From: Arcuatula senhousia
Lineage: Eukaryota > Mollusca > Bivalvia > Mytilida > Mytilidae
Length of the DNA stretch: 64,000 bases
Reading direction: 5' to 3'
Assembly (NCBI GenBank): GCA_963971305.1
Contig: OZ020313.1
Coordinates: 55,128,203-55,192,202 of the forward strand
Below, piece by piece: positions 34,501 through 43,400 of the stretch. The notes beneath the pieces are model-generated. The model did no database searches, had not been told where the DNA came from, and saw only the letters and a program-made list of their open reading frames with translations. The translations under genes and the position numbers were made by a program. Within the stretch, counting starts at the first letter, position 1, and each line of letters starts with the position of its first letter.

Positions 34501-37388
34501 ATTTATTTTGACAAGATTCTGCATAAATGTTTAGCTAGTTGTCATTTAGATTCAAGTCGATACAAAGGTCATAGTTTTCGGATTGGAGCAGCAACAGCAG
34601 CTGCTGGCAGGGGTTTATCTGATAGTCAAATTAGATCTATGGGAAGATGGAACTCAAATGCGTTCAGAAAGTATATCAGGCCAAATAATATATAAAATTT
34701 AGGTTTGATCTCCTGCTTGGGCTGGAGATCACTACTTTTCTTGTCAGTGTGTCATGCATAGCAAATCTTTAATGGTGACTACTCGCATGGGCTGGTAATC
34801 GTCAAACTGTATATAAACATGATAATTGGAGTATTTTCTTGCTTAACTGCTTGGGCTGTTAAGTGTTTTTAGATATTAATTGCCAACTAACTTTTAATGA
34901 ACATTTTTGTTATAACAATCCACTAATGTAATGCTATCTAAATATTATACATGTACATGTACATACAGGTATCAGCTAATACATGTACTGGTCAAGGGTC
35001 TGGAAATTTGTTGAGCTAATTTCGGTCATTTTTGTCCGACTATAAATGTTACAATTACCCCCTCCCCCTTTTTTCCTTGGCCTCCCTGGAAATCCACCTT
35101 TTAAATCCATAAAAGCAGTGTTTGTTTGTGCATTACATTCCAGACGTTGAACTTAATATCAAGATCATGTTTTTATTTCAGGTCAAGGCTCTATAATTAA
35201 AAATTTCTTTGTTTTCATTACAAACAAAACACGTTTCATGTAAAAATTGAAAGTGAAAGTGAAAGTAGAATCACCGGATGTATATAAATTGGGACCACTT
35301 TATTGTTCTGTTTACAAAAAAAAGATATGTATGAGAAAAGTTACTTTAATTATGAAATTAGTAACAATTATTGATTGTATTAATATCAAACAATCTATAC
35401 AGTGAATGAATGTTTGCAAAATAAATATTTTCTCCGCACATGCGTAATCAAACACCATTAAATGTAAACAATATTTGGTGTGCACAGCCATGTTTTGATA
35501 AATACTGGATATAATGAGAAATTATTTCTAAATAAACAAAATGGGCATCTCAGGACAGATTGATAACATGAGTTGACTCATTTAATTAAAACCATAGGTA
35601 AATACAGTGGCCATGGTCAGACAGGTGTGACCGATTATCTAATTAGCGTAACCCTACGGCTATGTTTACCTGGTTTGACACCTGCTGGAGGTGTTAATTA
35701 TGAGATTAATGACCACAAGACCGGATGCTCAGGAAGATAATTAAACAATTATATGACCGATAAGTCAAAAAATTTTTATAATAAAATTTTAAAATGTCCG
35801 ATTGGGAGAATTTTTATTCGGTCATTTAGGGCAAAATTTCGGTCATGTCCGGCAAATATGACCGTTTCCAGACCCTTGGTACTGGTACCTATATATTTTA
35901 TTATGAGATTCATGTTATTTCTTTACACTCAATTGCTTGGGCCATTGAGTGTAGTTTTGTTGTAAAGGCAGCATATTTTTTCAAATCAATAAGGTTTTGC
36001 CAATTGCTTGGCCATTATAGGGTTGGAGAGACTTTGTCTTTTCAGATGGGTTCATTTACCCCTTTTTAGGCCAAGCTGGTACAATGTTTTTTATATTAGT
36101 TAGTTAGTCATGAATACATGTATATATATTTTTTATGTAATTTTTTATCTCAATTTTTTGAGTAAAAAATACTGGAATACATTTCTGTGTTTGTTTGATT
36201 TACTTTGATAAAGATATGAGGAAGGCATAAAAACATAGTTAATGTTTTACTGTATATGTACAGTATACCTATTTCTTTTGCTGCTTTGTTGAGTTTGCTC
36301 TCATCCCTGCTGATCAGTACTATATTAAGACTTCTCTTGGCCAACTCTTTAGCATAAGCTAACCCAATGCCTTCGCTGCTTCCTGTAATAACTGTAATGA
36401 AAGAAATATATTTTTAAATCAAGCATAAATGCATACAATTTACAATATGAAAAATTCAGTCTGAAATTGTTCTGACATGCTGACTAATCCAGAAATGTTC
36501 TGTACCCCTCCCCCATGTGGAAGGGGTCCACATAAAAAATATTTTTGCCATGGAAAATAATTGGAATTTCTTGAAAAATATTTTGAATTCAACCTTTTTA
36601 GGCAACCAGTTTTTTTAAATAACCCGCTAAAAGTCTGGAAATCCATTATCTTCTACAGGGTTTATGGGCAAACAATTTTCTTGAAATTCCAGTATCTTCC
36701 ACAGGGGTGGGGGGGGGGGGGTGGGGGATGGGGATACAGACTATTTCTAGGTGGAAGAGTATCTATAAATTAACTTGATGTAATTAAGGGTTAAGGTGAT
36801 GTGTACACAAGTCAAACAATTAACATTAGCTTTTGTCCGACGGCAAGATTAACGATAGTTTGGCTAATATGAGGCCCTTGCATGGTCGCCAGGCTTGTTT
36901 GGGAGGAAAGCCCGATATTCCAAGCTGGAAAATCGGTAGACCAAATTATTATGCCGTCTTGGAAGCCTTTTATAATTTTTGACGTTTGGCTTCCTATGAT
37001 CTAAAAAAAGTCCAAATGATAAAAAACCTCAGAAAGACGTCATGATTATCTGGACTAGAAACCCCACGAGCATTGGTAGGTACCAGGAAACCTTGACACG
37101 TGTGGGGCCAAATAGGACAACTAGTTGCGAGCATTTAGATATGAAGTCTCTCGAGAAGCGTTATTTTTCAAACATACCTGCCCAACTTCCAAATCGTTTT
37201 CTGTAATCACCAAGAAAAGACAGTCTGCTAAGCAAATGATCATTTGTCGCTTTGCACAATCCGAATAAAAATCCTAGAGTTTTCCTACAACCATACAGTA
37301 GACCAGCTATAGCCAAAATGTCTCGTGTGTTAGAACATGTTTTTTCTAATTCTTTCAAAAGAAATTGAAAGCTGTCACTCACTGCCAT
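22405..37388 (-). CDS. HSDL1-like short-chain dehydrogenase/reductase
   Basis: Exons in order: 37178-37388, 36269-36391, 33745-33855, 33086-33144, 30747-30791, 30010-30044, then either 26410-26491 or 24746-24827, then 23068-23295 and 22405-22557. All phases agree, giving 348 residues (human HSDL1 is about 330). The N-terminus is hydrophobic. The cofactor motif is TGSSEGIG, followed by [16 protein letters not shown], the active-site exon (SGS...YxxxK) and MPFYVAT. The closest family I recognise is hydroxysteroid dehydrogenase-like 1, a mitochondrial relative of 17-beta-HSD12. Vertebrate HSDL1 is described as inactive because Phe replaces the catalytic Tyr. Here the Tyr is present. The substrate is unknown. 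The start at 37388 is chosen because it matches the family N-terminus. The frame is open 24 codons further up to another ATG at 37460. Confidence 0.92.
23068..23295 (-). CDS. HSDL1-like exon 8
   Basis: TTTTTCAG precedes 228 bases (76 codons) encoding [20 protein letters not shown] and [19 protein letters not shown], ending TTTCAG/GTACAT. MPFYVAT is strongly family-like. Confidence 0.93.
23786..23910 (+). repeat. Dispersed repeat, family with CAATGGTCCTGACTTGGTAC
   Basis: It carries the same core as 9213-9400, continuing into AACCAGGTTTTA and AAAACCTCCCCCTTCCATTG. It lies in an HSDL1-like intron. Confidence 0.6.
24746..24827 (-). CDS. HSDL1-like exon 7b: alternative active-site exon with YAATT
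   Basis: 82 bases between GTTACAG and ACG/GTTAGA encode [20 protein letters not shown] and TVYAATT. The catalytic Lys is Thr (AAG changed to ACG). Borders, phases and length equal those of 26410-26491. It is open with intact splice sites, so it does not look like a decayed copy. Confidence 0.88.
25142..25297. mobile_element. TA-flanked short inverted-repeat element
   Basis: Termini CTGTGGATTCATT and ...AACCACAG are flanked by TA on both sides (25140-25141, 25298-25299), as in Tc1/mariner-type MITEs. Family members are at 25844-26348 and 27400-29991. Confidence 0.65.
25844..26348. mobile_element. TA-flanked inverted-repeat element with nested insertion
   Basis: The ends CTGTGGATTCATTTATTT and (right, decayed) AAACCAAAG are flanked by TA. 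A second element (25964-26250) has inserted inside. The whole lies in the intron between the two alternative active-site exons of the HSDL1-like gene. Confidence 0.6.
25964..26250. mobile_element. hAT-like non-autonomous element with 6-bp target duplication
   Basis: Termini CAGGGTTGCCAC and GTGGCAACCCTG are exact inverted repeats, flanked by TAATAA on both sides (25958-25963, 26251-26256). The interior has repeated TTCAAGG blocks. The terminal CAGGG suggests hAT, but the class is an inference. Confidence 0.8.
26410..26491 (-). CDS. HSDL1-like exon 7a: active-site exon with YAATK
   Basis: 82 bases between TTGTAG and AAG/GTTAGA encode [20 protein letters not shown] and TAYAATK. Both Tyr and Lys of the SDR YxxxK pair are present. 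It has the same length and phases as 24746-24827 and about 63 percent residue identity to it, so the two cannot both be included without breaking frame and domain. Confidence 0.9.
26805..27135 (+). repeat. Mosaic of dispersed-repeat fragments
   Basis: It contains GCAATGGTCCTGACTT of the family at 9213-9400 and, in reverse, TGTGTCGCGTACACTTATTC of the family at 52790-52860 and 58625-58700. The open frames here are made of these fragments and are not host exons. Confidence 0.5.
27600..28406 (+). repeat. Tandem repeat of about 165 bp (five units) with hairpin
   Basis: Units share CAAACAGGAAGTAGTTA (core at 27627, 27795, 27963, 28131, 28299), GCTACATACCAAATATCAAG and TGGCATGTAG. The array gives a short repetitive open frame, which I do not regard as a gene. 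The adjacent 16-base hairpin (27576-27591) is perfect. Confidence 0.75.
28407..29874. mobile_element. hAT-like element with 6-bp target duplication, inserted in the tandem array
   Basis: The ends CAGGGTCTGCTCTGG and CCAGCGCGATCCCTG are inverted repeats with few mismatches, flanked by CATGTA (28401-28406, 29875-29880). Subterminal GTCGCCAGAAAAATCGCC blocks occur at both ends. A 90-codon open frame inside (28831-29103) has no recognised motif. Confidence 0.75.
30010..30044 (-). CDS. HSDL1-like exon 6 (35 bp)
   Basis: A very short exon after CTATTTCAG encodes [11 protein letters not shown] plus two bases that complete Arg with either alternative next exon. The donor is AG/GTAAGA. Confidence 0.88.
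30254..30612. mobile_element. Foldback element of 359 bp
   Basis: The first and last 85 or so bases are inverted repeats, starting CAAGGTATTAAGTAAAACT and ending in the matching reverse. The loop is short, and no coding is seen. It lies in the intron between 35- and 45-base exons of the HSDL1-like gene. Confidence 0.7.
30747..30791 (-). CDS. HSDL1-like exon 5
   Basis: A 45-base exon after TTTTTTCAG encodes [15 protein letters not shown] and ends ATG/GTCAGT. NVN holds the family catalytic-site Asn. Confidence 0.9.
32000..32820 (+). repeat. Tandem-repeat element with AGGAAGTAG core and terminal hairpin, interrupted
   Basis: Two units (cores at 32042 and 32622) share GACAGACCTGAAAT and GTGATTAG(T/C)AGTTGCTGAG. 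A hairpin around GATTTTCACTAGTGAAATC (32794-32814) closes the right end. A related partial unit lies at 31440-31600. The array is split by the element at 32116-32526. Confidence 0.6.
32116..32526. mobile_element. Inverted-repeat element of 411 bp
   Basis: The ends TCCCTCTTTTCAGTT and the matching reverse share about 40 bases. The undisturbed unit downstream reads CCAAATATCAAG, and comparison shows insertion with a duplicated AT. No coding is seen. Confidence 0.7.
33086..33144 (-). CDS. HSDL1-like exon 4: NNVGV motif
   Basis: TTTTTCAG precedes 59 bases encoding [20 protein letters not shown] (first codon completed by exon 3), with donor GAG/GTGGGT. NNVGV corresponds to the SDR NNAG motif. Confidence 0.92.
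33745..33855 (-). CDS. HSDL1-like exon 3
   Basis: TTTGTAG precedes [20 protein letters not shown] and [17 protein letters not shown], ending TTGG/GTAGGT. It matches the family IVADFSSG region. Confidence 0.92.
33905..34103. mobile_element. Small inverted-repeat element
   Basis: GGGTGGTAAAGGG and CCCTTTACCACCC bound about 200 bases containing repeated CACGATGAAC and CAATAAAAAATGA blocks. It is non-coding. Confidence 0.6.
34399..34695 (+). pseudogene. Tyrosine recombinase C-terminal fragment (DIRS/Crypton type)
   Basis: The translation has [30 protein letters not shown] and RKYIRPN. The HSFR motif supplies the His and second Arg of tyrosine recombinases, and the Tyr of RKYI is a good nucleophile candidate. 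The N-terminal catalytic half is absent. It is followed by a series of constant-loop hairpins (34706-36017). It lies in an HSDL1-like intron on the opposite strand. Confidence 0.8.
34706..36017 (+). repeat. Series of hairpins with constant loop TGCTTGGGCT
   Basis: Stem-loops lie at 34706-34731 (stem TGATCTCC), 34777-34803 (imperfect), 34842-34863 (stem CTTAAC) and 35924-35953 (stem TACACTCAAT, 10 bp). A decayed one is at about 36000-36017. Stems differ completely but each is self-complementary, while the ten-base loop is nearly constant. Removing the transposon at 34993-35878 brings them to spacings of roughly 65-190 bases. Confidence 0.7.
34993..35878. mobile_element. hAT-like non-autonomous element with 8-bp target duplication
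   Basis: Termini CAAGGGTCTGGAAA and TTTCCAGACCCTTG are exact inverted repeats. GTACTGGT flanks both sides (34985-34992, 35879-35886). Subterminal TTTCGGTCAT and GTCCG repeats occur at both ends. An 8-bp duplication is typical of hAT. No transposase is visible. Confidence 0.85.
36269..36391 (-). CDS. HSDL1-like exon 2: NAD(P)-binding motif
   Basis: The acceptor CATTACAG and donor ATAG/GTATAC enclose [19 protein letters not shown] and [21 protein letters not shown] is the TGxxxGxG dinucleotide-binding loop. Confidence 0.93.
36492..36748. mobile_element. Inverted-repeat element with G/C runs
   Basis: AGAAATGTTCTGTACCCC at the left matches, in reverse, GGGGATACAGACTATTTCT at the right. Long C and G runs lie just inside. 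It is non-coding. Confidence 0.55.
37178..37388 (-). CDS. HSDL1-like exon 1
   Basis: It encodes [18 protein letters not shown], a hydrophobic stretch ([19 protein letters not shown]) and ends at RFGSWA plus one base, donor G/GTATGT. The end joins the cofactor exon as WAVITGSS, as in the family. Confidence 0.88.
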
Positions 37389-37853
37389 TTCATTTGTTAA
37401 GGGCAGGTGCGTTGTAGAAACTTTGGTAGTTGGTGATATCAAATGATTAGGTATCGACAATAACCACTTTAATATTGAAAAAAAGAGAATGCTACAAAGT
37501 ACGGATCAACATATAGTTTGTTTTTCACGAATCAAAATGGCTTTATATAACATAAAATTATCCTATATCCAAACCATTGAATTATATAAAAAAATTGTGT
37601 ATATCTCAAAATTACATAAAAAATATCTTTACTTTTGATCTATATCTACATCTATAATCTTTCAAAGAACCTATCATTTTGGCAATTTTAAAAAAATTCA
37701 AAAATTCACCCTATTTGAAGAATACATTGTGAAACCTTTGGAGAATCTGTTAAATTTTCAAAAAACCTGCCAGAAAGTATTCTACGGAAAACTGATGAAA
37801 AAAACGCAGTGTCAAAAAAGAGGACAAACTAATTATAGAATGTAAACACTTGC

Positions 37854-38112
37854 GGGTACGTGTAAACTGAGAAACAAAAAGTAACCAAACGAAACGGAGC
37901 TGCACAAAAACGATATCGGCAAAGAAGGAAACGTAAACAGTAAAAATAGCAACCGAAATCTGTATTTAGAAAGGAAACGAAATCAAGAGAAACTGGTAAA
38001 AAGGAAAATTGAATCGATTTTAGCCGACACCAGTCGGTTTTTCTTAATTTACCGATTTCGTTTTCTCTTCGCCTCGTTTGGTTACATTTCGTTTCTCAGT
38101 TTAACAGTACCC
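37854..38112. mobile_element. Foldback element upstream of the HSDL1-like gene
   Basis: The left end GGGTACGTGTAAACTGAGAA and following AGTAACCAAACGA match the right end in reverse over about 40 bases. It lies about 470 bases upstream of the HSDL1-like ATG, so it could sit in the 5' flank or promoter region. Confidence 0.6.
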
Positions 38113-40490
38113 AGTTTACCAAAAGTAAATATTTATGCTGGACAATACTTAATCAAAGCGAATTATTAAAATAAGATTATTTTATAGAAAACTGCAAAAC
38201 ATTGAGTTTTTATGTTGGTAAAGGTAAGTTTTAGATAGTATATTTTTAATATCAATGTAAAAAATTGCGGAATTGATAGGTTCTATGTCTTTAATGAATG
38301 CGTCTGAAACTGATGTTCTAATCAGATTATTTTCATTCTTGGAAGACTGTATGAAGACTCGAAATTGGTCAGAGGGATTGGTTAGGTTATAATAATGATA
38401 TTTGAATATTATGTGTTCCGTGTGTATTGTTATTGTATGATATTTTGTCTATAATTGTAGAATGTTGTTTCCTTTTCAGTGATGATCCTCTGTGATGGAT
38501 TTTAGACTGAATAAAATTAGTTAGTTACCGGGGTTAGTTAGTTACATGTAAAATGTCTCCATTTCTATAATGTAAACTAGCAAATCTTAATAATTTGTCT
38601 TCCCTTCAACTTTTTTTCGAATTTAAGATATTTGTTTCTGTTTCCATTTCGAATTTATGCGTTAAAACTGATAAAAAGGTTAAAGACTGACCTGGTTAAT
38701 TGGCACTACCGAATTCCGTATTCTATTAACGAACATTAAGGGTCTACAACTACCCTACATCTACATATTTCATGGCATCGTCAATAATGACGACCACGCA
38801 ACGGCGTGAACAGAACAAACGTTCAACGAATTGAAAAAATGTGAAAAATATAAAAAAACCAAATTTATTAAGCATTATGACTCTACTTAAAGAAATAACT
38901 GCCGTCTCTCAAATATACTCTAGGCAAACTTGAAAAGAAACGTTACACTTATATTTTATTTGATAATTTTTTATAACAAACGAAAAGTTGTAACTTCCAT
39001 TAAATAAACGTATCCTTGGTCATACTGTCGAGACGAAAATCCAGTCTACCTTATTTTCATCCGAATTTTACATCTCCTTACAGTTTTACCTAGATATTGT
39101 AGAAAATCAAGTTTACAAAGCATTATCGTTCTTGAATAACCATTCATTTTGCATATCTGACAGCATTTCGATGAATTTGAAGTTGAATTCAGTATTAAGG
39201 GATACTTAACAACCCTTAAAACTACAGGGATGGTAAATTTTGCAACTGCTTCCGGTGGGTTTTGGTTATTTCTGAAAACGTTATCCATTTAGATTAAAAA
39301 TGACTAAATGTTGATAATTGAATAAAATTCTGTTAAAATTAGAATTTTTGGTTTAAAAGGGGCACGTCTTACTTTACTTTGTCAATTTTAGTCATGATAC
39401 AACTTATTTACGCCAAAACGTCATAGAAACGTAAATTAGAGGGTCGTCTTTTTGAACAATGACGTCAGCTTGGCGTGACCCCGTATGTACAGTGTTTATG
39501 AATATTCGATCGAAATTTTATCCATTAACACGAGTTAATGTCTTTGAACCATTTACAAAGCGATTACGAATAAAGATAAAGCGCTAACGCCTGATCTAAA
39601 ATCGCGTTGGTTATGGTATTCTGCCACCTCCGGTCTCACCATTTTTTGTACTGCTACCTCTGACACGAGTCTCTGAACTACGGATAGTTGTTCTTAAGTC
39701 TTTTGAATGATTTATCACCTGTATTTTGGTCATTCCTGTATCCAACACGAAAGTAAAGAATTCCTTCTAATTTTAACGTTAACGTAAAGGACCTGGCTGA
39801 CAATTTTCAACCTTTAAGTTCGACCTTTTGTTAGCCGTGATATTTGCTACATTTAGCGACCACAATCACTGTCCTAATTAAATTTTTGTCACGTAAATTG
39901 TTAAAGTTGCAATTTTGGTCAAAATTTAAAAAAATGACGTCACGTCATTTTCAAATCCGCTTAAATACGCAAATTTAACCCGTTTTTTCCTATTCTTTAC
40001 ATTAAAAATGAAAAAAAATATGTTTCGAAAAAATCTTAAAAGAAAACCAATGTAACGTTTCTTTTTTTGCCTAGTATATATTTGTTTTATCTAGGTTTTC
40101 GTTGTCTCTTTGTCAGTAGGTAGAGTTGTCTGGTCGATTTTTCCGACGTTTAATTAATCCTTTTTGTTGTAGAGCTGGCGTGTAAGTCTGCAGGTTGGTT
40201 CTCCAGGCTGTGTAGAACTGTTTACACGTCTCCAGTTATTGTTGACATTCTGCCTACGTCAAGCGAGTTTGTCATCTTAATTCTGACATGTTGACAATTA
40301 CAAAACAGTATACATGATACATTTCCTATTTTATTTCTTTGTTCATCTTGATCAACTCAGCGCATTTTTTTACCAATTCCATTCATAAGGTGTACATGCG
40401 TATATTCTTTTTGCGTATTAAATTGGTTTTTTTTTCTGCACACTGAAATCAGGGAACTAAATGACATAGAGTCTATCGTCTTGCGAGGCA
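38113..40490. other. Intergenic region with CRE-like palindromes
   Basis: No coding is seen. TGACGTCA occurs at about 39459-39466. AATGACGT C ACGTCATT (39933-39949) is a perfect inverted repeat containing the same motif. The stretch around 39400-39660 has more CpG than its surroundings and may be promoter-proximal DNA, by inference. Confidence 0.35.
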
Positions 40491-40494
40491 GATC

Positions 40495-43400
40495 ATGGTA
40501 AGTAAATATTAATATGTGTATTCTCTTTTAAATCCCATAAACAATGAAAATATGCACACGATGTAAAAGAAATATCAAATGAACTTGAATTTATATATTG
40601 AATGATAATTTTATGATGGATTTTTTTCGTCAAAGGTTATGCTGTACTTTAATTTCCAAGATCTTCAAAATATTGGTAACAGTTCACAAGTTATATTTCT
40701 TAGAACAAAAAAAATCTGGTAAATAGAGATTATTTTATTTATCCGCTTTCAGAATGAAATGAATACTTTGGAAGAAATCATGTCCTTTGCATGACATTAA
40801 AAAATGTTGCCAGATTGGTACTTTGCTTAGGAAATTATATTTAAGTATTAATTATCATTGGTTTAGTTTAAGCTTAAGATAAAAAAGATCAGATTGATAT
40901 AAAACGTCTTTTAGTAACGACTCCGTGGCACCTGATATGAAAAGAGAACAGGTGGAAACGACACCATCATCATTAAATTTGGGCTAAAATTCTATATATA
41001 TATCTTTATTTCTCAATAAACCATATGCAATGGTACAGAGATTAATACATAAAGTTATTACAATAATATATGCAATATACAAAGGTACAAACATAAATAA
41101 ACATAAATGGAGGTACAGAAAGAAGCACAATTAAAAACATACAATCAGGGGTTGGGAAGGTAGGGGGCCATGGGCCATATGCCCCTTTCAGATAAAAATG
41201 GCCCCTTCCAAATTTAAAATTTTATATAGATTGTTAAAGAATGGCCCCTTCAAATTTTGAATTTTAATGAAAAAAGTGGTAAATGGCCCCTTTGTAAAAA
41301 ATGCTTCCCAATCCCTGTACAATGTCAATATTTGTGTGATAAAGAGAAAAAAAAAATTCAGATATACAGATTTTCATTTGGGCTAATAGCACTTGACGTT
41401 TGGGCTAATTAGATTTTTACCTGAACACTAAATTCTTAAATATAATCATGATGAATTATGTAGCTCCTTTGACATTTTTGGTTTGGCCAAGGAATTATAT
41501 TTGATTTAATTCCTTTGTTGGGTGGAGCTATTGTAATGCGGTCCCATTACTCGTAATGGAGCAACACCGAAAAGGAAACACACCTGGCGTAATGATACTC
41601 ATAAGAAGTTTAATTTGGTACTAAAATGTTGGTATTGTTATATAATACCAATGGCACATTCAGTGAAAATGTCTGACACGTTGCTCAATTATCAAAATTT
41701 TGTTAAAACCTTGGTTTTTAATGACTTTTGATCCTTAACTTTATGATGAAGTTCAGGATTAGACTATTGAAAATGTATATAATTTTTATATATCAAATTA
41801 ATATTTAACTGGTTTGAAATAAAAATTTTCATTCAACCTTGTAATTGTTTGTGTGTTCAGAAATTCTGAAAAAAAATTATAGCCCTGGGAATTGGACAAA
41901 TAAATTCCATTTGCTCCATAAGGACTAATATGGGCCCACATGGTAGCTCTGCACATTCAAAGATGTCAAAGGAGCCACACATTATTGTCGCTAAAGTAAA
42001 CATAGCAAGTGTCAATTTTATTTTCCTGCTTAAGGTTTTTTTTTTGCCTATTTTACAAGCAAAATTAAAGTCTGAAATGTTCCCAGATTACTCCAATGAT
42101 AAAAATTCTACCTCCTCTACCTAACCTTTTAAACCATGTTACCCCAAACACACATATCTAATTAATCTAGTCATGACAGTTAATTTTGTACATGCCCACT
42201 ATTTGTGTTGATAATAGTATCATCATCTTTTTCCTGATCATGCTGATTGAGATAAACTATTAACTTAGCTAAATAATAAAGATTCTCAAGGGGGCAATTT
42301 CAAAGGCTTGCCATGCACAAGGAAGACAAATGTGCCCATCAAAAGTTTTGCATCCACAGGTCATGGAGCCTGAAGAGCAGATAAACTAAATATTTATTGA
42401 AAGCTGTCCATGTTGTAATTGTAAAAAATGTGAAGCAAGTAAATTTTAAAGTTTACTTGTGTAACTAAATTGTTGTTTAGAAAAAAACTTTTAAAATTGA
42501 TACATTTTGTATTTAAGTTTTTTAATTATCTCCCTTGTCAATTTTAGTGGGTTATTTTTTTCTTGTACATGTACATGTTGAATTTTCTTAAGTTCCACAT
42601 CATATGATATAATAATTCAGTAGAATCAAAAGTTTGCAGGTGTAAAAAATCTAAAGAGAATGATAAAACAACACATCTGGATAGGTCACCATGGTTACTT
42701 AGGCAATTCCTTTATAATGAGAATTTAATGTCCCATGGGGCCTTACTCTGACTGCCTTGCATAATCACTTCCTAGTAGTGCATATCAGATATTATGCTTT
42801 TAAAGACAAATAATAGTATTGATCAGGGAGCAACTATTTGATTTTTATTTGGGGGGGGGGGCAGCTATGGTTATTTTTTCGACCATTTAACTTGCAGGCT
42901 AGGGGGGCTTGGTTTTTTCCTAAAAAATATTTTTGCAGTAGAGGGTAAGAAAAAAAATATTCTGAAGAAAGATTTCTGTTATAAAAATAATTCTATAATA
43001 AAAAAAATATTCTGTCGTGACACCTTTAAAAAAATAATAGCGCGGAAAAAATTTTCTGAAAAAAAAACAAGCCCCCCCCTTTCAAGATACATGTAAATGG
43101 TCCGTCCCTTACTGTAATGGTTATTAAAAAATTTGGTGATGCCTTAGACTGATAAACATTATGATTGATTGGATTTTTTTTTTGGTTTAGAATCAAGGGG
43201 CCCATAAAATGCAACTTTTTTCTTTACGGTCCCAAATGCAGAAAATATAGCAAAATCAAAAGCCGGATAATTCTGTCTAGAGTCAGACTGAATAACCCTT
43301 CCAAAATCTAGTTCTAATAATGTACCCGGTATACATACAAAAATTATGCCAAAGGTATACATATGCCAAAGAAGTAACAGAAGAAATAGGATATGATATA

